A DNA stretch of 64,000 nucleotides from Ichthyophis bannanicus (taxonomy: Eukaryota > Chordata > Amphibia > Gymnophiona > Ichthyophiidae), in NCBI GenBank assembly GCA_033557465.1, contig CM066033.1:1306247519-1306311518 (forward strand), given 5' to 3'. This document shows positions 32,790 to 44,030 of this stretch, piece by piece. Both the position numbers and the translations under genes were made by a program. The notes beneath the pieces are model-generated. The model saw only the letters and a program-made list of their open reading frames with translations, was not told where the DNA came from and did no database searches. The stretch's first letter is position 1. The number at the start of each line of letters is the position of its first letter.

Positions 32790-35720
32790 GTCAGAAGCTG
32801 TAAAGATGTTTTACATATTGGGACATGGAACATGCGAAGCATGAACCAAGGGAAATTGGAGGTGTTCAAGAATGAAATGGAATGTGTACAACTTGATCTG
32901 TCGTGTGTCAGCGAATGAAATAGACTGGTATCGGGCACTTTGCATCAGATGATCACATGGCCTACTATGCTGGAAATGAAAGACAAAGAAAAAATGGTGT
33001 TGCATTTATCATTATTTATTTATTTTATTTATTTAACATTTCTTATATACCGCGCTATTTGTCATCAGTGCAGTTTACATTGTAACAATAAAACACATAG
33101 GTCAGATAATTTGGCCTTCGTTTACAGATAACAGGGAAATAACATGGAGTTAAACAGGGGAAACTATATACAATCTTGGTAACTATCTGTTGGTACATAA
33201 TAAAGAAGAAACTTGCAAGAACTGTAATGAAATACAATGCAGTCAGTGAAAGCTTAATCTCTATTCGTCTACAAGGTATGCCTATCAGCACAACTATAAT
33301 TCAAGGATATGCCCCAACAACAGCTGCAGACGAGGATGAAATCGATGAGTTCTAAGAACAAGTACAAGCTGAAGCTGACAGAACATGCAAACAGGATATC
33401 CTGATAGTCATGGGTGACTGGAACGCAAAAGTTGGCAAAAAAGAAGGCGGCAAAGTGGTTGGAAAATATGGACATTGCAACAGAAATTAAGCTGGAGAAA
33501 GACTGATAGAATTCTGCAAGACCAACGACCTATTCATCTCAAACACCTTCTTCCAGCAGCACAAGCGGCGACTGTACATATGGACTTCACCCAATAGATT
33601 GTACAAAAATCAAATTGACTACATCTGTGGAAGACAATGATGGAAAAGCTCTATAACATCTACAAAGACAAAACCTGGAGCTGACTGTGGTACAGATCAC
33701 CAACTACTAGTATGCAAACTCAAGCTAAAGTTGAAAAAGAGCAAACCACTCATGAATGCAGCAAAATATGACCTTGAGAATATACCACTGGAATTTAAAG
33801 ACTGTCTGCAAAATTGATTTGCTGCTTTAGATACAAATGACAGAACTCCAGAAGAGTTATGGAATGACATCAAGAAGGCTGTATTGGAAGAAAGCGAGAA
33901 GTCTCTACAAAAGGTGAAAAAGCAAAAATGGCCAAAATGGATGACAGAAGAAACTGAAAATTGCCCAGAAACACAGAGAAGCTAAAGCCAGAGGAGAAAG
34001 AAAGACAATCACAGAACTCCAACGTGCAGGAAGACAGGACAAGGAAAAGTACTACAATGACACATGCAAGGAAATAGAAGCAGAAACTATTAGAAAAAGA
34101 ACAAGATCAGCTTTCCTAAAGCTATGAGAGTTAAAGAAAAAATTCCAGCCTCGAATTGCAATGTTACAAGATGCTCAAGGTTCTATGTTGAATGATGCTG
34201 AGAAGATCAAGGAAAGGTGGAAAGAATATACAGAGTTTTTATATGATAAATATCAAGTGGACCAATAGCAGTTTCAGCCTGTACCTTATGATCCATAACC
34301 ACTGGTGATGAAAGAAGAAGTTGAAGCAGCATTGAAAGCCTTATCAAAGAGCAAAGCATCAGGCATTGATGGCATTCCCATAGACGTATTACAGCAATCT
34401 GATACAGCTGTTACCATACTTACAATGCTCTGCCAAGAAATTTGGAAGATAACACCATGGCCAACTGACTAGACAAGATCTGTGTTTATACCAATACTAA
34501 AGAAAGGTGATCCAACTGACTGTGGAAATTATTGCACAATCGCTCTGATCCCACATACCAGCAAGATTCTACTGAAGATTATTCAACAGAGACTACAACC
34601 ATACCTGGAACAAGACCTATCTGAAGTGCAAGCAGGGTTCAGGAAAGGGCGAGGAACGAGAGACATCATTGCAGATGTGAGATGGATCCTTGAAAAGACT
34701 AAAGAATACCAAAAGGATATCTATTTGTGCTTTATCGACTACAGCAAGGCTTTTGACTGTATAAACCATGAGAAACTCTGGGCCACATTAAGAAGCATGG
34801 GTATACCAGAATACCTGATAGTTCTCTTGCACAATCTGTACATTGATCAAGGAGCAACAGTTCGAACGGAACAAGGAGAAACAGAATGGTTTAAAATAAG
34901 TAAAAGGTGTACGACAAGGCTGCATACTTTCCCCCTTTCTGTTTAATTTATATGCAGATAAATCAACAGAGAACCAGGATTGTATGAAGACAACAGAGGT
35001 GTGAAGATTCGTAGAAGACTAATCAACAGTCTTCCCTATGCTGATGATTCCACATTACTGGCTGAAAGTGAAGATGATCTGAAACATTTGCTTCTCATGA
35101 TCAAGGGACATAGTCTTAAAATGGGCCTGCATCTTAATGTACAGAAGACAAAGATCAAGACAACTTGCAAAATCAATAAGTTCATCATTGAAGGAGAAAA
35201 AAATTGAAATTGTGGACAACTTTAACTTACTTGGATCAACTAACAATAAATAAGCAACAAGAATTCAAGAAATCAGACGACGCATTGCTCTTGGCAGAAT
35301 GGCTATGAAAGACCTAGACAAGATTCTCAAGAGCAGAGATGTCTCTCTCCATACAAAGATTCGACTCGTTCAAGCCATGGTATTTTCAATAACATCATAT
35401 GGATGTTAAAGCTGGACAGTGAAAAAGATAGACAGAAAGAAAATTGATGCCTTTGAATTATGGTGCTGGAGGTGAATACTGCGTATACCATGGACTGCCC
35501 GAAGAACAAACCAGTCAGTAATAATGGAGATCAAACCTAAGCTTTCTTTAGAAGCTCAGATGACAAGACTTCGACTTTCATACTTTGGACACATCATGCG
35601 AAGAGAGAGATCATTAAAGAAAGACATCATGTTTGACAAGATAGAAGGTCAACGTAAAAGAGAAAGGCCAGCAATGAAATGGATCGATACAGTAACAGCA
35701 GCTACGAGTACTAGTCTGTC
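32790..35720 (+). pseudogene. RTE/BovB ORF2: apurinic-type endonuclease, RT, C-terminus (broken)
   Basis: Endonuclease: VLHIGTWNMRSMNQGKLEVF (about 32810-32870), then the insertion, then IIQGYAPTTAADEDEIDEF, ILIVMGDWNAKVGKKEGG (GDWN catalytic block, about 33400-33440) and NQIDYICGR (about 33610). Linker: AFLKL..ELKKKFQPR. RT: SKSKASGIDGIPIDVLQQ (about 34345-34400), the 34482-34946 frame with DCGNY, GFRKGRGTRDIIADVRW and CFIDYSKAFDC, then LPYADDSTLLAESEDDLKHL (34980-35207). C-terminus at 35524-35700: RLSYFGHIMRRERS. Catalytic residues are visible, but more than six stops or shifts make it inactive. The 4086-4889 copy is the same protein with fewer breaks. Confidence 0.85.
33012..33203 (-). mobile_element. 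Short L2-type 3' end inserted in the BovB endonuclease
   Basis: Starts with ATTTATTTATTTTATTTATT, then a stem-loop (33049-33075), then about 120 bases of non-coding L2-type end. The endonuclease reads across the gap (NGVAFI before, ARTVMKYNAVSESLISIRLQ after). Confidence 0.7.
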
Positions 35721-35724
35721 TACC

Positions 35725-35885
35725 CAGATGATCAAGGGTTCAACTTCTACTGGCACTCCTTGCGACCTTGGACAAGTCACTTTACCCTCCATTGCTTCCA
35801 AAGGAAAGGCCTGGCAATCTGCTTTTGGTGATACATTGCCCAGAAAACCCAGAGGCAGCTGGGTTGCTAGGAGTCAGCACTGAAT
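35725..35885 (+). mobile_element. CORE-SINE body joined to the BovB 3' end
   Basis: After the C-terminal coding sequence (AGTACTAGTCTGTC) the sequence changes to CCCAGATGATCAAGGGTTCA (box B region), CTCCTTGCGACCTTGGACAAG (CORE) and a tail with AGGCCTGGCAATCTGC and TTGATGGCAC. The first parts match the SINE at 37914-38124. The head with box A is missing. Confidence 0.65.
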
Positions 35886-35889
35886 TGAT

Positions 35890-36418
35890 GGCACTAAAAA
35901 AATGGAATTAGAATAAAGTACAAGAGAAGATCTACCAAAATGATAAAGAGGATGGAAGGAAAACCTTAAAAGGTTAGGGCTCTTCAACCTCAAAAAGAGA
36001 CTGCTAAGGGGAGACATGATAGAGGTCAATAAAGTAATGAATAGAGTGGAATACTCCTTCAAGAATTAGAAAAACTAGGTGATATTAATGTAGCACATTT
36101 AAGACTAATCAAAGAAATATTTTTTCATTTAATGTGTAATCAAACTCTGGAATTCATTATCGGTGGATATAGTAAAAGCTATTAGTGTAACTGGGTTTAA
36201 AAGAGGTTTGGACAAGTTCCTGGAGGTAAAGTCCATAAACCATTAAGGCAGACTGGGGAAGTCCCTTGCTTACCTCTGGGATAAGCAGCATGGAATCTGT
36301 CTACTTTATGATAATCTGACAGGCACTTGTGACCTGGATTAACGTCTATTGGAAACAGGATACTGGACTTGATTGACCATTTGGTCTGATCCAGTATGGC
36401 ATATCTTATGTTCTTATT
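35890..36418 (+). mobile_element. CR1-A 3' end fragment
   Basis: Carries degenerate C-terminal domain sequence ([25 protein letters not shown]-like end) and the 3' end CCAGTATGGCATATCTTATG plus TTCTTAT. Several stops are present. Confidence 0.75.
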
Positions 36419-37599
36419 GGAATGCCATAATAGTGGATAGTAAATGACAACAAATAAAGACTACAACTCATCACGTGTAGCGCTACAAGGCTCTGTACAG
36501 ACACATGAAAGAGACAAACCCTGCTGCCGGTGCTCTTGACAGCTGCGGTCAAGGTGCAATGGTGCAGCTGCACCAACATAAGTAGCCAGATATATTCTAA
36601 TTCAAGAGAACTATTCACCAGAAAACAGCCCAAGGTTTCTCACAGTCTCTCTCTCTCTCCCTTATTGGAATGAGGTTGAGGAGTGGTCCATGTAATGATC
36701 AAGGTAGGACTATTATGGTAGGGATCACAGGGACGACCATGGTCAGTGGACTAATAGTATCATTGCTCCTTTGAATCTATAAGCTCAGTAGCTCCAATTT
36801 CAATGATAAGCCATAGAAGCAGAACCCACCTGCTTTACTGGAAAGAAAAGGAAGAAGGAAGGTGAAATGTGGTCAGGAAAGTTGCAGACACAGAGGAGGG
36901 CTGTTTGATGGTTCTAGCAGAGGAGAGAAGACACTCAGAAGGAGTTGCTGGGACCTCCTCTGTGGTGGAAAGAGAGGCAGTGGCAACAGAGAACTCAGCT
37001 GAGGGTTCTGCTACTTGCTGAAGATAAAGGAGGAGGCGGTAAAGAGCTGAGTCTTTGTTGCAGCGGTGAAGGAGCAGCTGAAGTCAGATGGAGTTAACAT
37101 TGGAAAGGGAATGGCAAGGCCCAACTGACAACACATGGGAAAGATGAAATGAACAGTGCTGAGTCTCTGGAAGAGGAATCAGACCATGGGATATATGGAA
37201 GAGAGCAGGGTAAGAAGGTGGGAAATATGGGTATGAGGGCAAGACTGGAGGTAGATGGAGGAACAAAGTGATAGCAGAGAAAGGACAGAGGAGGAGGGAT
37301 GGGATGTTAAGAGCCCACCATGGTCACATCACCTGATTAATGACCAATCAGTCACAAATGAGTCTGTGTAACTGCTGTTCAAAATGGCACACCAACTACT
37401 ACTAGGAACACGAAAATGCATGTGGGACTGTAGTGGCTATAATGCGGATCAGAAAACCTGAGTCACTTCTCCTTCCTGGCATTCACCGCATGACTCAGAA
37501 CAAGGTTCTTCATCTCATTTAGCTGGAAAGAATGTGGATACATGAGCAGAATTAAAGGTGAATGAGCTCTGAATTGGTTAGTTTTATTGTTGCTTATTG
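36419..37599. other. Mostly unrecognised, with a short L2-like trace
   Basis: 36470-36560 contains GTAGCGCTACAAGGCTCTGT and resembles the L2-type 3' end at 46780. A short CT-rich run lies at about 36645-36660. The rest, rich in purine on the plus strand, shows no gene, RNA or repeat that I can name. Confidence 0.45.
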
Positions 37600-37908
37600 C
37601 GGGGTAAGCAGTGGATTTTCCTAGTCATCTTTATTAATGGTTTATGGACTTTTCCTCTAGGAACTTCTCCAAAACCTTTTTTAAACCCAGCTACACTAAC
37701 TGCTTTTGCTACATCCTCTGGGTCACATTGTAGCTTCATTGCGTGTCCCTAATCTTTCTACTTTTTGAAGGAGTAAACAACTGATCTACTTTTACCCATT
37801 CCACTCCATTCATTTTATAGGTCTCTATCATATCTCCCCTTAGCTGTCTTTTTTTCCAATGGGTATCTTTTCATCCCCTTTACCATTTTGATGGCTCTTC
37901 TCTGTTGT
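37600..37908 (-). mobile_element. CR1-A C-terminal fragment
   Basis: The reverse complement of the CR1-A C-terminus (TTATGGACTTTTCCTCTAGG, ATCATATCTCCCCTTAGCTG). It has internal deletions, lacks the 3' tail, and stops where the SINE begins. Confidence 0.7.
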
Positions 37909-37913
37909 TGCTC

Positions 37914-38124
37914 TTTGTTGTTAAGTGCCGTCGAGTCGGTGTTGACTCATGGTGACCCTCTGGATAGTTGTCCTAAATTGTGTTCGGTCTTCAGTCAGGC
38001 CTTTCCTTTGGAGGCAATGGAGGGTAAAGTGACTTGCCCAAGGTCACAAGGAGTGCCAGTAGAAGTTGAACCCTTGATCATCTGGGTAAAAGGCAATTGC
38101 TCTAACCACTAGGCTACTCCTCCA
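37914..38124 (-). mobile_element. tRNA-derived CORE-SINE with BovB-type tail
   Basis: On the minus strand: box A TAGCCTAGTGGTTAGAG (about 38100-38116), box B GGGTTCAACTT (38063-38073), CORE segment GTGACCTTGGGCAAGTCACTT (about 38028-38048), then a tail GACTGAAGACCGAACACAAT ending in GACTCGACGGCACTTAACAA. The tail is the same as the BovB LINE 3' end at 3699-3780. It differs from the SINE at 10685-10997 only after the CORE. It lies between two CR1-A copies. Confidence 0.88.
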
Positions 38125-38548
38125 AGCCTAAAAACATAAGATATGCCAAACTGGGTCAGACCAAGGTCCATCAAGCACAGCATCCTGTTTCCAACAGTAG
38201 CCAATCCAAATAACAAGTATCTAACAGGATCCCAAAATGCACACAGGTTCCACAATGCTTTTCCTGGGGCAAACAATGGATTTCCTGGGTCCTGTTTAAT
38301 AAGAATGGTTTATGGACCTTTCCTCCAGGGAATTGTCCAAACCTTTTTTTAAACCCAGCTACACTAACAGCTTTTACTACATCCTCCAGTAATGAATTCC
38401 AGAGTTTGATTACACATTGAGTGAAAAAATATTTTCACTTATTAGTCTTAAACGGGTTACATTGTAGTTTTATTGCATATCCCCTAGTCTTTCTACTTTT
38501 TGATGGCATAATCAATCAATCTATGTTTACCTGTTCCACTCCATTCAT

Positions 38549-40440
38549 TCATTTATAGACCTCTATCATATCTCCCCTCAGCTGTCTTTTTTCCAGGTTA
38601 AAGAGCCCTAGCCTTTTAAGCCTTTCCTCATAGGTGTATTGTTCCATCCCCTTTACCATTTTGGTGGCTCTTCTCTGTACCTTTTCTAACTCCGCTATAT
38701 CCTTTTTACAATATGGCGAATAGAATTGCACACAATATTCAAGTTGTGGTCACACCATGGAACGATACAGAGGCATTATAATATCCTTTGTTTTATTCTC
38801 CATTCCTTTCCTTATGATACCTTGCATTCTATTTGCTTTCCTGGCTGCCGCTGCACACTGGGCAGAGGGTTTCAACATGTTATCCATGATGACGCCTAAA
38901 TCTTTTTCCTGGGTGGTGGTTCCTAATGTGGAACCTTGCATATTGTAACCATAATTTGGGTTGCTCTTAGGTGCATAACTTTGCACTTGTCCATATTAAA
39001 TTTCATCTGCGATTCGAACATCCAGTCTTCCACTTTATCAAGTTCCTCTTATAATTTTTCACAATCCTCTTGGGTTTTAACAACTTCAAATAATTTTGTG
39101 TCATCCGCAAATTTGATTACTTCACTTGTTATTCCCATTGCCAGGTCATTTATGAATATGCTAAAAAGCAGCAGACCCAGCACAGATCCCTGGTGTACTC
39201 TACTATTAACCTTTCTCCATTGGCCATTTAGCCCTACCCTCTGCTTCTATCTTTTTTTATTAACTCCTGATCAATAATAGTACACTGCCTCCTATCCCAT
39301 GACATTTTAATTTTGCCAAGAGTCTCTCATGAGGGACCTTGTCAAAGGCTTTCTGAAAATCCAGATAGACTGTATCAAATGGCTCACCTTTGTCTACCTG
39401 CTTATTCATACCTTCAAAAAAACATAACAGATTAGTAAGACAAGTCCTTCCTTGGTTAAATCCATATTGGCTTTCTCCCATTAAACCATGAAAAGCTACA
39501 TATTCAGTAATTCTGTTCTTTCTAATGTTTTTTTCAATTTTGCCTGGGACTGACATCAGGCACATGGGTCTGTAGTTTCCCGGATCACCCTTTGAACTCT
39601 TTTTAAAAATTGGCATTATATTGGCCATTCTCCAATCTTCATGTACTATAGATGATTTTAATGATTACAGATCACAGATACTAATAGGAGGTCTTGAATC
39701 TCATATTTCAGTTCTTTCAACATCCTTGGATGTATACCATCCGGTCCAGGTGATTTGCTACTCTTCAGTTTATCAAATAGCTGCAATACATCTTCCCAGT
39801 TTATCGAAATTTCTTTCAATTCTTCAGATGCATCACTTTTAAATACCATTTCAGGCATGGGTAACTTCCATACGTCTTCTTCATTAAAGACGGAAGCAAA
39901 GAATTCATTCAGGCTCTCTGCTATGGTCTTGCCCCAACTTAGTGCCCCTTTTACCCCTCTATCATCTAATGGTCAAACTGACTCTCTCGTGGGTTTCTTG
40001 CTATGAATGTGCTTGAAAAGGTTTTTATTATGCATTTTGCTTCCATGGCAAGCTTTTTTTCAAATTCTCTCTTTGCCTGCCTTATCAATGCCTTGCATCT
40101 TACTTGCCAGTTCTTATGTTTTCAGTTTTCATAATTTGGCTCCTTTACCATTTCATGAAAGATGCTTTTTTTTTTTGCTACAACAGCCTCTCTGGCCTCA
40201 CCTTTAAACCATGCTGGCGGTTTTTCGGCCTTCCTTCCACTTTTCTTAAAGCATGGAATACAACTGGTGTGGACTTCCAAGGCAGTATTTTTAAACAATA
40301 CCATGCTTGATGTAAATCTTTAAGTTTTACAGTTGCTCCTTTTAGTTTTGTTTTGTTTTTTAAACTATTTTCCTCATTTTATCATAGCCTCCGTTTGATA
40401 GTACTGTGGATTTCCTTACCATCCCTTCCTCCATGTATTA
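38549..40440 (-). pseudogene. CR1-A ORF2: linker, RT, C-terminus (broken)
   Basis: Pieces on the minus strand: 40122-40304 linker (KSGRKAEKPPAWFKGEAREAV), 39658-39858 ([18 protein letters not shown]), 39260-39628 (YRPMCLMSVPGKIEKN, RTCLTNLLCFFEGMNKQV, motif [16 protein letters not shown]), a motif C region near 39100 read out of frame, 38750-38986 ([20 protein letters not shown]) and 38549-38731 ([20 protein letters not shown]). Many frameshifts. Inactive. Confidence 0.8.
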
Positions 40441-40859
40441 AATCAAATGGGGGTCATTCCGAGCCATGTTTAACGGAGATGGACATCCATATCTAACCTC
40501 TCATTTAGTACTATATATTCTAACTCTCCCATCTTATTTTTTAGACTTCTAGCATTTGCATACAGGGATTTTAGAGGTTTTATTTTATTCATATTAACAA
40601 TTTGGTTATCAGTAGACAGGAGTAATTTGGAATCTTTCAGCTCTGTCTGCTCTGTACTTAAGGGTATCTGGGTTACTTTTATCTTTATTGGAATCTCTCT
40701 CTCGGGATACCCTAACTTCCCTGTTTTGCTAGTATCCTTCAAGGATACATCCTTTTGAACCATGCACTTGGGCAACCGTCAGCCTTCCTCTATTATCTAG
40801 TTTAAAAACCACTCTCTCCCCTTTTTAAAGGTTAATGCCAGCAGCCGGGTTCCATCCCA

Positions 40860-41640
40860 ATTAAGGTGAAGCTCACCCCTTTGAAAAAGCCACTCCTTTC
40901 CCCAGAATGTTGCCCATTTCCTAACAAATCCAAAACCCTCGTCCTTGCACCATCATCTCATCCATCATTGAGACTCTGGAGCTCTGCCTGCCTTTTGGGT
41001 TCTGCATGTGGAACGGGAAGCATTTCAGAGAATACTACCCTGGGTCCTGCATGTGGAACAGGAAGCATTTCAGAGAATGCTACCCTGGAAGTTCTGGATT
41101 TCAACTTCCTATCTAAAAGCCTAAATTTGGTCTACAGAACCTCCCTCCCACACTTTCCTATGTCATTAATATCAATATGTACCAAGACAGCAGATGCCTC
41201 CCCAGCACTATCTAAAACCTTGTCTAGGTGGTGGTTGAGGTCTGCTACCTTCATACCAGGCAGGCATGTTACCAGGTGATCCTCATGTCCAGCATCCACC
41301 CAGCTATCTACATGCCTAATAATAGAATTACCAACTATAATGGCCATCCTAACCCTTCCCTCATGGGCACATGGTCCTGGAGAAACCTCCTCAGTGTGAG
41401 AGGGTTTTATATCACCTGGAGGATAGATCCTAGCTATAGGATCACTTCCTACCATACCAGGGTGAAGCTCTCCTGTCATGTGACCTCTCTCCTCCATGGC
41501 AACAGGGAGCCTGCCTGACTGGAGGTGGGACTTCAGAACCACGTCCCTGTAGGTCTCATCTATATGCCTCTCTGTCTTCCTTAGCTCCTCCAAGTCTGCT
41601 ACTCTAGCCTACAGATATTGAAATCATTCCCTGAGAGCAA
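40860..41640 (-). pseudogene. CR1-A ORF1 with SGNH esterase (broken, with 45-bp duplication)
   Basis: The 41132-41593 frame (153 residues) has RKTERHIDETYRDVVLKS, RMAIIVGNSIIRHVDSWVD (esterase block I; GDS reads GNS), VTCLPGMKVADLNHHLDKVL and VLVHIDINDIGKCGREVL (GTND reads DIND). Further sense sequence lies at 40866-41130. There 45 bases (40997-41041) are repeated in tandem (41042-41086), an in-frame duplication of 15 codons. The Cys motif upstream is lost. The partner copy is at 11530-12390. Confidence 0.78.
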
Positions 41641-41690
41641 AGAGCTCCTTGCACCTAGTACACACATAAACCTTATATCCTTTTTAAGAT

Positions 41691-42205
41691 ATGGTGACCT
41701 TAATTGCATATCTTAAAATGGATACAGCAGAATTAGAAAAGCCAGCAAACTTTACTAAGAAAACTTCAATTAAAATAACTTGGAATCTAGTACTTTTTTT
41801 TTTTTGCTATGGCATCCAGAATGCACACTGAAATATGCAATGAATTATTCCCTTGAACACGCTCTATGCTTCCTTCTATTCTCTCCTGGATTTTCAGACT
41901 CTCCCCAGGGTAGATATTAGGGGTCATCCTGTCTACATGGGATTTTCTTTCCTACATTGAATACACTGCTTAATCTTTGCTTTTGTTTTTACTCTGCCTC
42001 TCTCCTTGGAGTATTTGGTTGGCACATCCTCCACTGGACTTCTCTATGTGAGTACCGTATGGATAGTGTTCTCTTTTCTCTTTTCAAGTGGCACTGACTG
42101 GGCACCCACTCTTCCAGAATTTTTGCTGTGTTGACATTGAATCCCTCAGTCTAAGTGACATGGGATGAGCAGTCAGGTTTCCAAATTCTGCACCTCCTCC
42201 CTGTA
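41691..42205. other. No recognised gene
   Basis: A short CR1-like scrap (about 41670-41760, ATCCTTTTTAAGATATGGTG) and a T-run at about 41797-41807 are seen. The remainder up to the mariner is unassigned. Confidence 0.45.
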
Positions 42206-42449
42206 TGCAAGGTGTGATCAAAAAGTATCAAGACTTCTACAGTACAATAACACAAGAAGTACAACATTGACAGTTATTGCGCTCAGTCTCCTTCAGAGTA
42301 GTCCCCTTCCGATAAACTACACTTCTTCCAGCATTCTTACCACTGCTGGAAACAATTTTGAAATGCCTCTTTTATTATGCTATGAAGTTGCTGTGTCGAA
42401 TTTTGCTTAATGGTCTCCAAGTCATCAAGTATCCTTTCAAAAAGAAGAA

Positions 42450-43730
42450 AACGTCAGAGAGCGTGAGGTCAGGTGAGTACAGAGGCTAACTGACTTGCTC
42501 AATTTGGTATTTGGCCAAGAACTGCTGGACAAGATATGATGCATGAGCTGGGGTGTTATCGTGATGAAGCAACCATTCACCATTCCTGTGCAACTCCAGC
42601 TTCTTATGATGAACTGCATCTTGCAAAGGAGTCAGAATTTCGACATAGTACTCCTTATTGATGGTAATCAAAGAAAACTGTAAGCATGATCTAGACATTG
42701 CTCCTCTCCTGATGGACCTTCCTTGGTCTCTGAGAGTCTGGAGTCTTCCATTGTGAGGATTGAAACTTAGTTTCCAGGTCATAAACATAAACCCATGATT
42801 CACCACCAGTAATAATCTTTTTGGATGAAATCTGAGGCATTTTCAATGCATTCCAACAACTCCCTGGCTGCAGAAAGTTGATGTTCTTTTTGATCAGGGG
42901 ACAGGAGTTTCAGCATGAGTTTTGCAGACACATGTCCATCTAGTGTTGGGATCTGATCCGAACAGGAACCGGTTTGGATCGATCCCGCCACTGACAGGAC
43001 CGAGCGGGCGGCAGCATGGCACGTGTTTGTGTTGCCTGTACCGCACGCTTGGACCATTGGTGGCCACCGCAGTGCAGCAGCTCTTTGGTGGGCCAGTGGC
43101 CCGATCCCCCTGCCCGCAAATGGTTTGATGGCACTGGGGGCTTCCCGCGATGCCGCAGTCCCCCAACCACAAGCGGGCGGGGGGAGTCTTGCCAGTGCAA
43201 TGCCAGCATCTGGATACTGTTTCCAGCCCGGTTCACTGAACGTGGCCTGTGGCAGGAACTGGTTCACGTGAACCAGGCCGAACCAGCAGGATCCCACCAC
43301 TGGTCTCATCCTGAAATTGACAGTAAGAATAGACTGTATGGTACCGACACAAAACTGATGTCTTTGTCCTCAGCAAACTCCCTGATAGTCAATCATGGTT
43401 TGAGCATATTGCGGCACACACTGTTTCAACTTTGTCTTCATTTCTGTTCATGGATGGTCTTCCAGAACATTCATCACTTTCAACGCTTTGGCGGCCCTCT
43501 TGGAAATGCTTGTACCAGTCATAAACTTGAGTACGACTCGTGTATTCATCACCATACACTTACTATAATTTGTTATAAGTCTCTTTGCAGGAATCTCCAA
43601 GTTTTTGGCAGAATTTAATGCAAATTCGCTGTTCAATTTTTTCCACTCATCATAAATCTGACAAACTACTTTTACATGACACTAAACATCGCGTGATTAA
43701 AAAAAGTACAGGTGTGCTGCAGTCACGCTA
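42450..43730 (-). pseudogene. Mariner transposase (broken)
   Basis: The N-terminal half at about 43380-43640 has LEIPAKRLITNYSKCMVMN and VVLKFMTGTSISKRAAKALK, a degraded helix-turn-helix region. The middle is cut by the hAT element (42941-43302); around it the peptide continues as VNFRMR, then HVSAKLMLKLLSPDQKEHQL, then ELLECIENASDF. The C-terminal part (42486-42806) has YYVEILTPLQDAVHHKKLEL and GEWLLHHDNTPAHASYLVQQ, with the second catalytic Asp in HHDN. Family role: cut-and-paste at TA sites. It is interrupted and has stops, so it is inactive. Confidence 0.85.
42941..43302. mobile_element. Non-autonomous hAT-like element with 8-bp target duplication
   Basis: Ends are TAGTGTTGGGATC at the left and GATCCCACCACTG at the right, matching the hAT form CAGTG...CACTG with one change. 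The flanks are GTCCATC (42934-42940) and GTCTCATC (43303-43310), an 8-bp duplication with one base lost. The 362-base interior is GC-rich, unlike its surroundings, and has a palindrome GGTTCACGTGAACC near 43261. The long frames here are GC-driven shadows. Confidence 0.78.
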
Positions 43731-43951
43731 CACTCTGCACATGCAGAGCACATAACTAGGTCACTGCATGCTTAATAGCATCATTGTTATATAGTCTCGA
43801 TACTTTTAGATCACACCTCATATGCCTACACATTTCAGCTGCCAGGTTCTCTTCTGCAAGGGAGAAGAACCTGAAAGAAAGGAAAGGGTAAGAACGGGGT
43901 TTAGGATTTAGTGCATGCCTTTTTCAGAAGTAGTTCAAGACGGATTACATT

Positions 43952-44030
43952 CAGAAACACAGAAACGCAGAAACATGATGACAGAACAATACCACACAGC
44001 CTATCACGTCTGCCCCCAAGAGCACTGCTA
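43952..44030 (-). mobile_element. CR1-B 3' end scrap
   Basis: GAAACACAGAAACGCAGAAA is an array of the CR1-B 8-mer (complement of TTTCTGYG), followed by CATGATGACAGAACAATACC as at 53335. Confidence 0.65.

Larger units (their letters stand above)
32690..35885 (+). mobile_element. RTE/BovB-type LINE with SINE-like 3' end
   Basis: It covers an endonuclease, RT and C-terminus of the same family as 3699-4974, here with the 5' half retained. A short L2-type insertion interrupts the endonuclease at 33012-33203. From about 35725 its normal 3' UTR is replaced by CORE-SINE body sequence and a different RTE-type tail. Confidence 0.85.
38130..41690 (-). mobile_element. CR1-A LINE, long but internally deleted
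   Basis: The 3' end is at the left (AAAACATAAGATATGCCAAAC). It runs through ORF2 and, after a deletion of most of the endonuclease near 40450-40780, into ORF1 (40860-41640). It has the same order as 7999-12930. Confidence 0.82.
42206..43820 (-). mobile_element. Mariner-type DNA transposon with TA duplication
   Basis: Terminal inverted repeats of about 28 bases (GGTGTGATCAAAAAGTATCA at the left, its near complement GATACTTTTAGATCACACC at the right) are flanked by TA at 42204-42205 and 43821-43822. Without the nested hAT element it is about 1.25 kb, the normal mariner length. Confidence 0.9.

Noticed and set aside
42922..43618. Long frames of 130-200 residues on both strands around 43000
   Set aside because: They come from the GC-rich hAT insertion; the peptides have no recognisable family.
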